DNA from: Owenweeksia sp.
Lineage (GTDB): Bacteria; Bacteroidota; Bacteroidia; Flavobacteriales; Schleiferiaceae
Direction: 5' to 3'
Length of the DNA: 39,595 nt
Assembly (NCBI GenBank): GCA_028277105.1
Contig: JANQHO010000053.1
Coordinates: 1-39,595, forward strand
Position 1 is the first letter of the stretch; every line of letters starts with the position of its first letter. The notes under the pieces were generated by a model. That model had not been told where the DNA came from. It searched no databases and was given only the letters and a program-made list of their open reading frames with translations. Shown piece by piece: positions 17,311-25,811 of this stretch. Position numbers and translations under genes: made by a program.

Positions 17311-18411
17311 TTATGCCAATGTATACAATTTTCCCGGTAAGCTTTTTACGGCACCTTTTAATTCCAAATTCATTAAAATATGTAAAACTTTATTTACCTG
17401 TAGACCTGTTTTTATACAAAGATTATCTATTTCTATTTTTCCTTCGCTTTTTATGGAATTATATATCTTTTCTTCCTCTTGGCTCAGATCGATCATCAGT
17501 TGAGTTTGCAATTCCGGGACGGCTGTTTTTATACTGTCCCAGTTTAAAATATATCTCAAGTCATCAACACCAGTGATAAGTGCCGCCCTGTGGGTCTTTA
17601 TTAGGTGATTGCAGCCAGCTGAAAGACCGTCACCCAGCCGTCCCGGAATTGCAAATACATCCCTGTTGTAGCTATTGGCAATTTCTGCCGTGATCAGAGC
17701 CCCTCCCTTCAAAGCTGCTTCTACTACAATTACGGCATCACACATTCCTGCAATAATCCTGTTTCTCTTGGGAAAGTTCTCCCGGTCGGGATTGGAATCA
17801 CTCAAAAAATCGGTAGCCAAGGCCCCACCACCGTCTATCATTTTTTGAGCAACACCGGAATGTGCCGGAGGATAAACGCGATCTAAACCATGGGCTAAAA
17901 CTCCTATGGTAGTCAACCCATTATCTAAAGCAGCGCGATGAGCCGTGATATCCACTCCGTAAGCAAGTCCGCTGATTATTAGAGGGTTGTAAGGCAAGAG
18001 CTCCGCTATAAGCTTTTTACACAGATCCAGGCCATAAGATGTTGCATTACGGCTCCCGACTACAGATAGGCTTCTGGAAGGATTCAGATCAGCTTCTCCT
18101 TTACAATAGAGCATTACCGGGCCATCCTCACATTGTTTCAATCTGAAAGGATAATCGGGATCGGTGAAATAAAGGGCTTTAATATTGTTTTTCTTCAGGA
18201 ATTCCCACTCCCGTTCAGCCCGGCTCAGCACCTTTTGTTTACTGATACTTTCAGAAGCTTTTGGACCTATTCCGGGAATTCTTTCCAGTACCCTCTTTTT
18301 TTCACTAAAAACTTCTTTTGGGCTTCCACAGTGAGCGATCAGGTTTTTTGCCGTGCGATCCCCAATTCCAGGGATAAGGGTAATGCCAATTTGATATAGT
18401 AATTCTTCCAA
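17311..18411 (-). CDS. dprA: DNA-processing protein DprA (Smf)
   Basis: A 366-residue DprA, which loads RecA onto incoming single-stranded DNA during natural transformation. Helix-hairpin-helix motifs occupy residues 8-60 (IPGIGDRTAKNL and IPGIGPKASESI). The extended Rossmann domain has VVGSRNAT at 117-124, SGLAYGVD at 147-154, a GLDRVYP stretch and a PKRNRIIAG motif; together these form the DNA-binding pocket. The last 60 residues form the winged-helix domain found in many DprA proteins. The start is TTG at 18409-18411; an in-frame stop lies upstream with no ATG between, and the family N-terminus (EELLYQIGITLIPGIG) begins here. It is the first gene of the minus-strand run leading into the kinase gene. 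Confidence 0.95.
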   Translation of the reverse strand: MEELLYQIGITLIPGIGDRTAKNLIAHCGSPKEVFSEKKRVLERIPGIGPKASESISKQKVLSRAEREWEFLKKNNIKALYFTDPDYPFRLKQCEDGPVMLYCKGEADLNPSRSLSVVGSRNATSYGLDLCKKLIAELLPYNPLIISGLAYGVDITAHRAALDNGLTTIGVLAHGLDRVYPPAHSGVAQKMIDGGGALATDFLSDSNPDRENFPKRNRIIAGMCDAVIVVEAALKGGALITAEIANSYNRDVFAIPGRLGDGLSAGCNHLIKTHRAALITGVDDLRYILNWDSIKTAVPELQTQLMIDLSQEEEKIYNSIKSEGKIEIDNLCIKTGLQVNKVLHILMNLELKGAVKSLPGKLYTLA

Positions 18412-18481
18412 TTTTTGACAGTTTTATCAAAAGGCTGTAAAACTCTTTTAGCTTTACATTATTTGTGTTAAGATTGTTTGT

Positions 18482-20773
18482 ATGAAATTACGCATTCTGA
18501 AAATCACATTAGCGGCAGGTATTCTCTTTTTATCTGTTCCTTCTGGCTTGATCGCCCAGGAATTAAAAGGAAAAATCATCGATGCCGAAACAGGGGAGCC
18601 GATCCCTCTGGCAACAGTGATATTGGATACAGATAATTATCAGGCCGCTTCATCTCAGGGATACTTTGAATTTACCCCTTTGGATACCGGGAAACACAGC
18701 CTGAAGGTGATTTCACTGGGTTATAAAGATTTCGATACCGTTTTTACATTTCCTGCTATTTCCAGCGTCAATATTTTACTGCAACCTGCAGAAACCCTGC
18801 TGGATCAGGCTGTGGTAAGTGCCAGCAAGTTCAGTCAGAATATCAATGAGGTTACCGTAAGCCTCGATGTAATAGAACCCAATTTGATAAACGAAAAAAA
18901 CCAGGTAAACCTTGACGATGTCCTACAACAAGCCCCGGGACTTAATATCACAGAAAACCAAGCCAATATAAGGGGGGGAAGTGGCTGGAGTTACGGAACG
19001 GGAACCAGGGTACAATTTCTGGTAGACGATATCCCTCTTATTGCCGCAGATGCCGGTCAGGCTCAATGGGATCTGGTTCCCATACATTCCGTGCAACACA
19101 TAGAAGTGTTAAAAGGGGCTTCTTCCGTTTTGTATGGTTCAGCAGCCTTAAACGGAGTCATCAATGTTTTTACTCCTGTAAAAGTTGAGAAGAGAAAAAT
19201 CCAGGTCAATAGCTATTTCGGCTGGTATGATGCTCCAGAAAGAGAAAGCCTGAAATGGTGGGATGGTCTGCAAAGCAATTCGGGCGTCAATTTCCAATAC
19301 GAAGAAAAACTCACCGACCTCTCGGGCTTCATTACTTCCGGAGGCTATTTTAATGACGAAGGCTTCCGCTATCTGGAAGGGGAAGAAAGGGGACGTCTTT
19401 TTTTCTCGTACTACACCAGGCCCAAAAACTTGAAAAACCTACGGTTTTCCCTCAGCGGCAATTTTACCTACAGCGAACAAGGCGATGCCCTGATATGGGA
19501 AAGTGACAGCCTGGCCTATATACCTCAAGATAGCGTTGCCACCCAAACCACCGGGCTGGATTTTTACATCGATCCTTCCGTTGAATTTCGACATGGTCCT
19601 TTCAGGCATAGCTTTAAGTCGCGCTACCTGCGGATAAACAACAATGCCGTTAGTCAGCAACAAGATTACACCAACAGCTCAGACTGGTATTATGCTACTT
19701 ATATGTTGCAATATTTCTGGAAAGAAATGATTAATACTGCCTTTGGTTTTGCAGCCTCTTATACCGAGTCTGAATCTGTAATTTTCCAGGGCGATCATTT
19801 TTCATCCAGTTCCGCTGCTTTTTTACAGCTTGATGCCAAACCCCTGGATTGGGTGAATTTCAGCGCGGGGGCTCGTTATGAGAATTTTACCCTTGACGAC
19901 CGCTTTGCGGCCAGACCAGTTTACCGTGCCGGGCTCAATCTCAAGGTTTTTCCAGCAACTTCGGTAAGAGCCTCTTACGGGGAGGCCTTTCGATTTCCGG
20001 CCATTGTAGAGGCTTTTACGGAAACACGCATCGGTCTCATCTCTGTTTTTCCCAATCCCGATCTTCAGCCTGAAACAGGCTCCAGTTACGAAGTTGGGGT
20101 AAGGCAGCTCTTCTCTTATAAAAAGTGGAAAGGTTATGCTGATGCGGCTTATTTCCACATGGCTTACGATAATATGATTGAATACAACTTTGCCCCTTGG
20201 CGCCCTCCCCGGGGATTTGATGATATTGGCTTTGGTTTTTTGCCCATTAATATAGGAGCAACTACTATTGAAGGAGCTGAAATCACCTTATTTGCTGAGG
20301 GCTTACTAGGTAATGTAAGTACCCGCATTATTGCAGGCTATACGTATACTTTACCTCGAATTGTAAACCCTTCTGAAGTCTATGCTTTTGCCCAGGGTTT
20401 TCCGGTTACTTACGACAGCAGCAGTACGGATATATCCGGCAATATCCTGAAATACCGCTACCGTCACTTGTTCAAATGGGACAGTCAGTTTAACTATAAA
20501 GAGTTTGGCTGGGGGTTTTCGATAAGGTATAACGACTTCATGCAGAACATTGACAGAATTTTTGAAGAAAGTGTAATTGATGGGGTAGCGGAAGCACGCA
20601 GCCGTTACTTGAACGGGGATTTATTAGTCGATCTCAGGATTTCCTACAGATTAAATCAACATTTTGAAATAAGCCTTTTATCGGAAAATGTTTTTAACAG
20701 GGAGGTCATGATAAGGCCAGCTTACCTGGGGCCTCCCCGTTCGTATGCTGTAAGACTTCAATACCAGAATTAA
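18482..20773 (+). CDS. TonB-dependent outer-membrane receptor
   Basis: A 763-residue receptor. A signal peptide (about 1-25) is followed by a carboxypeptidase-like regulatory domain (LKGKIIDAETGEPIPLATV to about 110), typical of Bacteroidota receptors. The plug domain (about 125-235) has DVLQQAPGLNI, NIRGG, FLVDDIPL and VLKGASSVLYGSAALNGVINV. The remaining 520 residues form the 22-strand barrel, with SYGEAFRFP and NPDLQPETGSSYEVG typical of siderophore, vitamin or metal-type receptors rather than the SusC class. No SusD partner or substrate-processing gene is adjacent, so the ligand is open. Its stop shares the palindrome TTAA with the stop of the convergent downstream gene. Confidence 0.93.
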   Translation: MKLRILKITLAAGILFLSVPSGLIAQELKGKIIDAETGEPIPLATVILDTDNYQAASSQGYFEFTPLDTGKHSLKVISLGYKDFDTVFTFPAISSVNILLQPAETLLDQAVVSASKFSQNINEVTVSLDVIEPNLINEKNQVNLDDVLQQAPGLNITENQANIRGGSGWSYGTGTRVQFLVDDIPLIAADAGQAQWDLVPIHSVQHIEVLKGASSVLYGSAALNGVINVFTPVKVEKRKIQVNSYFGWYDAPERESLKWWDGLQSNSGVNFQYEEKLTDLSGFITSGGYFNDEGFRYLEGEERGRLFFSYYTRPKNLKNLRFSLSGNFTYSEQGDALIWESDSLAYIPQDSVATQTTGLDFYIDPSVEFRHGPFRHSFKSRYLRINNNAVSQQQDYTNSSDWYYATYMLQYFWKEMINTAFGFAASYTESESVIFQGDHFSSSSAAFLQLDAKPLDWVNFSAGARYENFTLDDRFAARPVYRAGLNLKVFPATSVRASYGEAFRFPAIVEAFTETRIGLISVFPNPDLQPETGSSYEVGVRQLFSYKKWKGYADAAYFHMAYDNMIEYNFAPWRPPRGFDDIGFGFLPINIGATTIEGAEITLFAEGLLGNVSTRIIAGYTYTLPRIVNPSEVYAFAQGFPVTYDSSSTDISGNILKYRYRHLFKWDSQFNYKEFGWGFSIRYNDFMQNIDRIFEESVIDGVAEARSRYLNGDLLVDLRISYRLNQHFEISLLSENVFNREVMIRPAYLGPPRSYAVRLQYQN

Positions 20774-22626
20774 GGCTTATTCAACACTATTTTTTCCCTG
20801 ATCACTCCTTCGCTTGTTTCTACATTCAAAATGAACTGCCCCGTTGCCGCCCGGGCATTTACTTCCAGGTTTCCAGAGTTTTTAGTATAGTCTAGCGGTA
20901 TAGTTTTACCGCTGAGGTCGATCAATTCTACCCGGTTTACCTGTGCTTTGGCGGGCAATTCCACGGTAAAATCACCCGATGAGGGATTGGGATAAATGCT
21001 AACTTTCTGTTTTTCAGGCTGTCCGTCTATTGAGAACATATTGGCTATGTCTACATTTACAATATTATTTAGCCTGGGTTGCCCAAAGGTGGAAACGTCC
21101 TCCGAGAAGTACCCTCCCACGTAAAGTTTATTGTTACTGTAATAAAGATCATTCACCACACTGTCCAAAGCACCCATAGAAGAGAAACCTGCTCCGTCCT
21201 CATATCTGAGCAGGTTTTGACCAATGTTGAACATTGCATCATAAGAGTAATACCCCCCAATAAACAGACCGTAAGGGGTAGATTCTATGGTTTTTACAGT
21301 ATTGTTATAATCATTGTATTGATACACATAGGAAGGGAAGAGTTTTTGCCAGCTTCCCCCGTTAAAAGCTGCCAGCCCAAAAGTATCATTAGCGGCACCT
21401 AGGAATCTGCCACCTGCATAAAGAGTGTTGTTATGAACTTCAACACTGAATACTTCCGCCTCTAAACCCTGGCCAATCGCATTGAACTGCCCGTTTTTCA
21501 GGTAAGCTATCCTGGGCATGGTCTTACTGCCAATACCGGTAAAAGTCCCTCCAATAATTAAACTATCACCAGCACTTTTCATGACATTAACAACTCCCTG
21601 GGGAGAGCCTCCGGCACTAACCCATTCTGTACCGTTCCATTTAGCAAGGTTCTGGAATAAAGAAGGAGCATTGATCCTTGAACGGAACATACCTCCGGCA
21701 TAGAGCGTGTCATTGTGTATTTCCAGGTCGTAAACAGTATTTACCAATGCTCCTATGTAAAACTCACCTAGTGGTTCCCATTGGGCTCCATCCCATTTTA
21801 TAACACCACTACCAGTAAAAACTGTATCAGCAAAAGTGAAATAACCCGCTACGTATATATCGCCATTGTAGTATTCAATATCTGTAACTTTACCATTGAC
21901 ACCATTTTGAGAAAAAGGCATCCAGTCAAAACCCGAAAAACCGTTTTGCCAGACGGAAAGATTATCAACTTTTCCTATACCAGCGGAGTCGAATTGTCCC
22001 CCCACCAGGATGCCCATATGGCCTAGATCTGCAATGGAGGTTACTTCGCCACTGGTGCCTTCTTTCATCTTCTCCCAGTTTACCGGTTTGTAATATGCCG
22101 GTTGTATCCAGGCTAATTCATGGGCCGTGAGGCCACATTCATTTACCCAGTCAAAAAGCTCGTCATCCTTCATGTTGAGCAGGAATTCATAATTCATATT
22201 GCGGCTGATCTTGCGCGAAAGATCTTCGTGACCGCTGGCCTTAATGAGATAACCCACTGCGCAAAAATTATCGAACTGATCGATGAAAACCGGTATTCGG
22301 CCGCAAACCACCGTATTCTTGGGAAGACTTACGTTTTGGTAATAATACATCAGGTTGCCAAGGTTTTCTGCCCTGTTCTTTTTCTGTTGTTCTGTAAGGC
22401 CAAGGGTTGGCCGCTCCGACAAAATCTGATGGACCAATTTCAAATGATAGCGTATTTTTTCTTCATCGCTGGAAAACTCCACGGACTGCTGGTAAACAAA
22501 GTCCGGAATATCTTTTTCATACGTCCAACGGCTGTTAACATCCGCCATTTCTTTAAATAAATTGCCAGCAATCAGGTTGGTTGTGAGAAAAGCAAGCGTT
22601 ATCAGATAATATAATTTTGTTTTCAT
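20770..22626 (-). CDS. Secreted propeller-like protein with type IX (type A) sorting domain
   Basis: A 618-residue secreted protein. After a signal peptide (about 1-20) comes a helical domain of about 150 residues with a GLTEQQKKNRAENL stretch and a cysteine pair (CGR, CAVGY). The middle (about 190-530) contains six or seven repeats of the form 'LYAGGxF ... AxWNGxxW ... G', for example IYVAGYF, LYAGGMF, LIIGGTF, LYAGGRF, LFIGGYY and LYVGGYF, consistent with a beta-propeller. The last 80 residues are a type IX sorting domain (VSIYPNPSSGDFTVEL ... EKIVLNKP). It is probably displayed on or released from the surface. It converges on the TonB receptor gene with a 4-base overlap. The function is unknown. 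Confidence 0.85.
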   Translation of the reverse strand: MKTKLYYLITLAFLTTNLIAGNLFKEMADVNSRWTYEKDIPDFVYQQSVEFSSDEEKIRYHLKLVHQILSERPTLGLTEQQKKNRAENLGNLMYYYQNVSLPKNTVVCGRIPVFIDQFDNFCAVGYLIKASGHEDLSRKISRNMNYEFLLNMKDDELFDWVNECGLTAHELAWIQPAYYKPVNWEKMKEGTSGEVTSIADLGHMGILVGGQFDSAGIGKVDNLSVWQNGFSGFDWMPFSQNGVNGKVTDIEYYNGDIYVAGYFTFADTVFTGSGVIKWDGAQWEPLGEFYIGALVNTVYDLEIHNDTLYAGGMFRSRINAPSLFQNLAKWNGTEWVSAGGSPQGVVNVMKSAGDSLIIGGTFTGIGSKTMPRIAYLKNGQFNAIGQGLEAEVFSVEVHNNTLYAGGRFLGAANDTFGLAAFNGGSWQKLFPSYVYQYNDYNNTVKTIESTPYGLFIGGYYSYDAMFNIGQNLLRYEDGAGFSSMGALDSVVNDLYYSNNKLYVGGYFSEDVSTFGQPRLNNIVNVDIANMFSIDGQPEKQKVSIYPNPSSGDFTVELPAKAQVNRVELIDLSGKTIPLDYTKNSGNLEVNARAATGQFILNVETSEGVIREKIVLNKP

Positions 22627-22673
22627 AACTAATTGGTTTTCGGATTTTTGTTAATAGATGGTTTAATTACCTG

Positions 22674-22714
22674 AATGGTTGCTTTTATAAATATTTTTTG
22701 GAAGCGCAACCATT
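22674..22714. promoter_or_regulatory. Perfect 9-bp inverted repeat in the leader of the sigma factor gene
   Basis: AATGGTTGC (22674-22682) and GCAACCATT (22706-22714) are exact inverse complements separated by 23 AT-rich bases. They lie between divergent genes, 34 bases before the sigma factor start. This may be an operator or an RNA hairpin. Confidence 0.5.
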
Positions 22715-22740
22715 GTAATGATAAAAGCATCTTTTTTTTA
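22681..22740 (+). terminator. Second overlapping hairpin with T-run (possible attenuator)
   Basis: GCTTTTAT (22681-22688) pairs with ATAAAAGC (22721-22728), followed by a run of eight or nine T residues (22731-22739). Its left arm shares two bases with the other inverted repeat and its loop contains that repeat's right arm, so the two folds interfere. It resembles an attenuator just before the sigma factor gene. Confidence 0.4.
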
Positions 22741-22747
22741 AACCTCA

Positions 22748-23317
22748 GTGGGGAATTTGGTTTCAGAAGATACGATAAAAGCTTGCCAAAAGGGCAAAAG
22801 GGAAGCCCAGGAGGCGATATACCGTGCTTATTACCGTAAAATGTACGGGGTATGCCTGTATTATTCCAAAGACCAAACTGAGGCTCAGGATCTTTTACAA
22901 GATGGCTTTTGTCATCTTTTTAAAAAAATTGGGAAGTATAATTTTAAGGGTTCTTTTGAAGGATGGATGCGCAGGTTGTTTGTCAACCTCATATTGCAAA
23001 AATTTCGCAGTAAAAAGCCTTTGTTTGCCACCAGCGAAATAGAGAAAAGTGCAGACTGGAGCTATGAGCATATTGTTACCCAAATTACTGCCCAGGATCT
23101 GCTGGAAATAATACAAGAGCTAAGCCCCCGCTATAAAATAGTTTTTAACCTGTACGCCATTGAGGGGTATTCCCATAAAGAAATTGCCCAGAAACTGGAG
23201 ATAAGCGAAGGCACGTCAAAATCCAATCTTTTCAGGGCGAGACTGATACTACAGGAAAAAGTGCGGGAAAAATTTCCCGATATTTATAAAGTAAGCAGCA
23301 ATGGAGGAGAAGCATAA
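22748..23317 (+). CDS. ECF-type RNA polymerase sigma factor
   Basis: A 189-residue sigma-70 family protein with regions 2 and 4 only. Region 2 spans about 20-95 (YRAYYRKMYGVCLYY, AQDLLQDGFCHLFKKI, FEGWMRRLFVNLIL). Region 4 spans about 120-175 (LSPRYKIVFNLYAIEGYSHKEIAQKLEISEGTSKSNLFRAR), a helix-turn-helix for the -35 element. The start is non-ATG: GTG 22748, or TTG 22757 preceded by GTGGGGAA. The next ATG would delete part of region 2. The 3' end overlaps the following gene by 17 bases, so the two are coupled. The downstream protein has the architecture of its membrane anti-sigma partner, which predicts a surface-signalling regulon. The target genes are unknown. Confidence 0.9.
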   Translation: MGNLVSEDTIKACQKGKREAQEAIYRAYYRKMYGVCLYYSKDQTEAQDLLQDGFCHLFKKIGKYNFKGSFEGWMRRLFVNLILQKFRSKKPLFATSEIEKSADWSYEHIVTQITAQDLLEIIQELSPRYKIVFNLYAIEGYSHKEIAQKLEISEGTSKSNLFRARLILQEKVREKFPDIYKVSSNGGEA

Positions 23318-24725
23318 GATAGATGAGCTTTTTGAGCAAAACTTCAGGGATTTTGAAGTAGATACTCCTGAAGATAACTGGATTCATATAAACAATCGCT
23401 TGGATCGCAAAAAGCGGAAAGCGCGATTGGCCGTATGGCGTTGGACAGGTACCGCTGCTGCCGTGGTTCTGGCTTTCTTCACGGGCTATTACTTTAATCT
23501 TAACTCTCCTGTTACTCCAAACCTTCAGAACTCTTATGAAATAAGTAAACCAGATGATATCCCGGAAATTAATAAGAACAAGGATATCTTGCCGGTTAAT
23601 CCTGAAAATTCTCAAAATATATCAGACATCAGTACCCCCCGTAACTTGCCGTCAGATAATGAAGAAAATACAGTAATTAAAGTATCCGAAAGCTCCATTT
23701 TTGCAACCGATAAGCTACCCAGGCAAAATGAAGAGATGAACAGTGTAGTTGGCGGATTAGCTTCTGATGCTATTGTTTCAAATGATTATAATGAAGACGG
23801 AAATCCTACCCTCACCCGGGAACTTATCCCTGATGAAAAGGCTAATGATACGTTACGTTCAGTTGCGTTGATGGAAATAGCGAACAGAGACAGCTTGGAA
23901 GCCTATACTACTCAGCTCATTATAGAGAAAAACCGGGAAGAAATGATGAAGCCTGTTGATAACGACCGTTTTTCCCTTGCTTTAAAAGCAGGACCGGCAG
24001 TGAGTTTTAAAAGTATTGAGTTAGCAGATAATAATCCCCTGGCCAATCAAAATATAGAAAATGAAGTGGTTAACAACTCTTACACCGCAGGAATGGAATT
24101 TGCCTATAATTCCAATGAAAGCTGGGAGTTTTCAGCAGGACTTTACTATAGTTATTACCGGCAAACCAATCCGGGTTTACTGTTAGAGTTTTCCAACAGT
24201 TTTACTTCAGGCAATCCCGCGCCTTCTAATACGAATCAGGGCTTAGGGGTTACATCCGGAGCAGAAGTGAGCATTGATCTCAGCACTACTGACGGCTCCA
24301 ATATAAAGATCAACAACTCCAGCTCTATATCGGGAAACCCTAATAACCCTAGTTTTGTTTTAATTCCCGACCTGGAGCAGACTTATGAGTTTATAGACGT
24401 TCCTTTTAAGGTTGGTTATAGAATTACCAAAGGAAAACTCATTTTAAAGGCTCAATCAGGTTTCAACACTCGTTTTTTAACCCAGTCGCAACTCAATTTT
24501 GTTGACGATGACGGTAACAAACAGTACTTCGGAGAAGGCAATATCAGTTCCTTTAGCCTGCAGTTACTGGTAGGACCCGGGCTAGACTGGAGAGTTACGC
24601 GCAATTTTAATTTACAGATAGACCCTCTCCTTTATTACAGTGTAACTCCTTTCGATCAAAGCCAGGAACTGGATTCTTTCTGGCATCAGTTTATGATATT
24701 CTCGGGATTTTCCTACCGCTTTTAG
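23301..24725 (+). CDS. Dual-membrane anti-sigma factor with C-terminal outer-membrane beta-barrel
   Basis: A 474-residue protein with an unusual layout. A 42-residue acidic/basic cytoplasmic N-terminus (DELFEQNFRDFEVDTPEDNW) is followed by one transmembrane helix (46-65). Then comes a 155-residue Asn/Ser/Glu-rich disordered linker, and from about 222 a beta-rich PorT/OMP_b-brl-like domain (FSLALKAGPAVSF ... WEFSAGLYYSYY ... FSGFSYRF) ending in an aromatic residue as outer-membrane barrels do. The N-terminus would hold the coupled sigma factor, the helix anchors in the inner membrane, and the linker is long enough to cross the periplasm. This matches the Dma type of dual membrane-spanning anti-sigma factor described in Bacteroides thetaiotaomicron. 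Annotation as a plain outer-membrane beta-barrel protein is the alternative. Confidence 0.8.
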   Translation: MEEKHKIDELFEQNFRDFEVDTPEDNWIHINNRLDRKKRKARLAVWRWTGTAAAVVLAFFTGYYFNLNSPVTPNLQNSYEISKPDDIPEINKNKDILPVNPENSQNISDISTPRNLPSDNEENTVIKVSESSIFATDKLPRQNEEMNSVVGGLASDAIVSNDYNEDGNPTLTRELIPDEKANDTLRSVALMEIANRDSLEAYTTQLIIEKNREEMMKPVDNDRFSLALKAGPAVSFKSIELADNNPLANQNIENEVVNNSYTAGMEFAYNSNESWEFSAGLYYSYYRQTNPGLLLEFSNSFTSGNPAPSNTNQGLGVTSGAEVSIDLSTTDGSNIKINNSSSISGNPNNPSFVLIPDLEQTYEFIDVPFKVGYRITKGKLILKAQSGFNTRFLTQSQLNFVDDDGNKQYFGEGNISSFSLQLLVGPGLDWRVTRNFNLQIDPLLYYSVTPFDQSQELDSFWHQFMIFSGFSYRF

Positions 24726-24741
24726 CATTTATTGGATTTGT

Positions 24742-24749
24742 TATCTTTG
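24742..24749 (+). promoter_or_regulatory. -7 promoter element before the HU/SPOR gene
   Basis: TATCTTTG matches TAnnTTTG and ends 9 bases before the ATG at 24759, implying a very short leader. No well-spaced -33 TTG is seen. Confidence 0.45.
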
Positions 24750-24758
24750 TAAATCGTG

Positions 24759-25796
24759 ATGAAAGCTACGATTGATCAATATATAAGCTTCTTGTTGTAC
24801 AGCCATGAATGTTTGGTTGTACCGGGTTTTGGCGCTTTTCTTACCCGCTATTATCCGGCCGAGATCAATCATGCTACTCAAATGATGAGGCCTCCCTCCA
24901 AAAGAGTTTCCTTTAATAAGAGGATACATGAGAATGACGGTTTATTGGCCAAAACCATCAGTAAAGAAGAAAATATCTCTTATCAGCAGGCTCTGGAAAG
25001 CATAGACATCTCTGTACGTTCCTGGAAGCGGATGCTGGCTGACGGCAATAAAGTAAAACTGGAAGGCATTGGACGGCTTTATACCAATGACAGTAACAAC
25101 ATTCTCTTTAGCCCTGCTATAGACTTGAATTATGACGTACACTCTTTTGGTTTGGGGATTTTCAGGTCACCGGCTATAAACCGCGATATCGCTATTAAAA
25201 AGAGTATATCCTCAGCCATAACTGCTCATAAAAAAGAAAAAAAGGAGGGTATTAAAAAGAAGAAAAAACGCAAATCCATAAGGTGGGCTGCAGTATTAAT
25301 CCCTGTAGCTGTAATCAGCATTAGTGGCATTCTTTATTTAGCAGGAGACCTCCCAGAAGTAAAAAACTTTTCCGGCTGGGTACCATTCAGCCAAAGTAGT
25401 AAACCTGCCGAAGAGCCTTTGGAAAAAGTGGACATTAAAACAACTCCGGTAGAAGTTAAAAAACATGAGGTTCCGGCTTCCGAATCAAATGATCCGGAAG
25501 CAGAAGAGGTTAATGTCAAAACCGTTAAACCGGTCGCATCCATACCTGTTAGTCCATCAAATACCTCTCTAGTTAAGCCTTATCATATTATAGTCGGCTC
25601 TTTTAAAGAGCTTCGCAATGCCGAAAACTATGTTTCTCAGCTTAGGGCTCAGGGTTATGGCGCTTATATAGCCAATGGAAACAACGGTTTCCACAGGGTT
25701 TCTACCGGCAATTTTGCCACCCGCAATGAAGCTGCTACAGAGCTTCTCCAGGTAAAAAACAAGCTCAATCCTACCTCCTGGGTTTACACTAATTGA
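24759..25796 (+). CDS. HU-CCDC81-like and SPOR domain membrane protein
   Basis: A 345-residue protein starting at the ATG at 24759 (an overlapping GTG precedes it). Residues 1-60 and 60-137 match the paired bacterial HU-CCDC81 domains: ISFLLYSHECLVVPGFGAFL, then NISYQQALESIDISV and LEGIGRLY. A lysine-rich stretch (158-172) precedes one transmembrane helix (175-196). An acidic, proline-rich periplasmic linker leads to a C-terminal SPOR domain (about 272-345; YHIIVGSFKELRNAENYVSQL), which binds denuded peptidoglycan at division sites. The HU-like part thus sits in the cytoplasm and the SPOR part in the periplasm. The architecture is common in this phylum but its role is not established; a link between the nucleoid or cytoskeleton and the septum is an inference. 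Confidence 0.87.
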   Translation: MKATIDQYISFLLYSHECLVVPGFGAFLTRYYPAEINHATQMMRPPSKRVSFNKRIHENDGLLAKTISKEENISYQQALESIDISVRSWKRMLADGNKVKLEGIGRLYTNDSNNILFSPAIDLNYDVHSFGLGIFRSPAINRDIAIKKSISSAITAHKKEKKEGIKKKKKRKSIRWAAVLIPVAVISISGILYLAGDLPEVKNFSGWVPFSQSSKPAEEPLEKVDIKTTPVEVKKHEVPASESNDPEAEEVNVKTVKPVASIPVSPSNTSLVKPYHIIVGSFKELRNAENYVSQLRAQGYGAYIANGNNGFHRVSTGNFATRNEAATELLQVKNKLNPTSWVYTN

Positions 25797-25798
25797 GT

Positions 25799-25806
25799 TA
25801 TTTTTG
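25799..25806 (+). promoter_or_regulatory. -7 promoter element immediately before the thioesterase gene
   Basis: TATTTTTG fits TAnnTTTG and ends only 5 bases before the ATG at 25812, which would give a nearly leaderless mRNA. It overlaps the end of the upstream coding sequence region, so chance occurrence is possible. Confidence 0.35.
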
Positions 25807-25811
25807 CCGGC

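Noticed and set aside
22120..22560. Open frame of 146 codons on the plus strand inside the propeller-protein gene
   Set aside because: It is antisense to a gene with a clear signal peptide and sorting domain; no protein features were seen.
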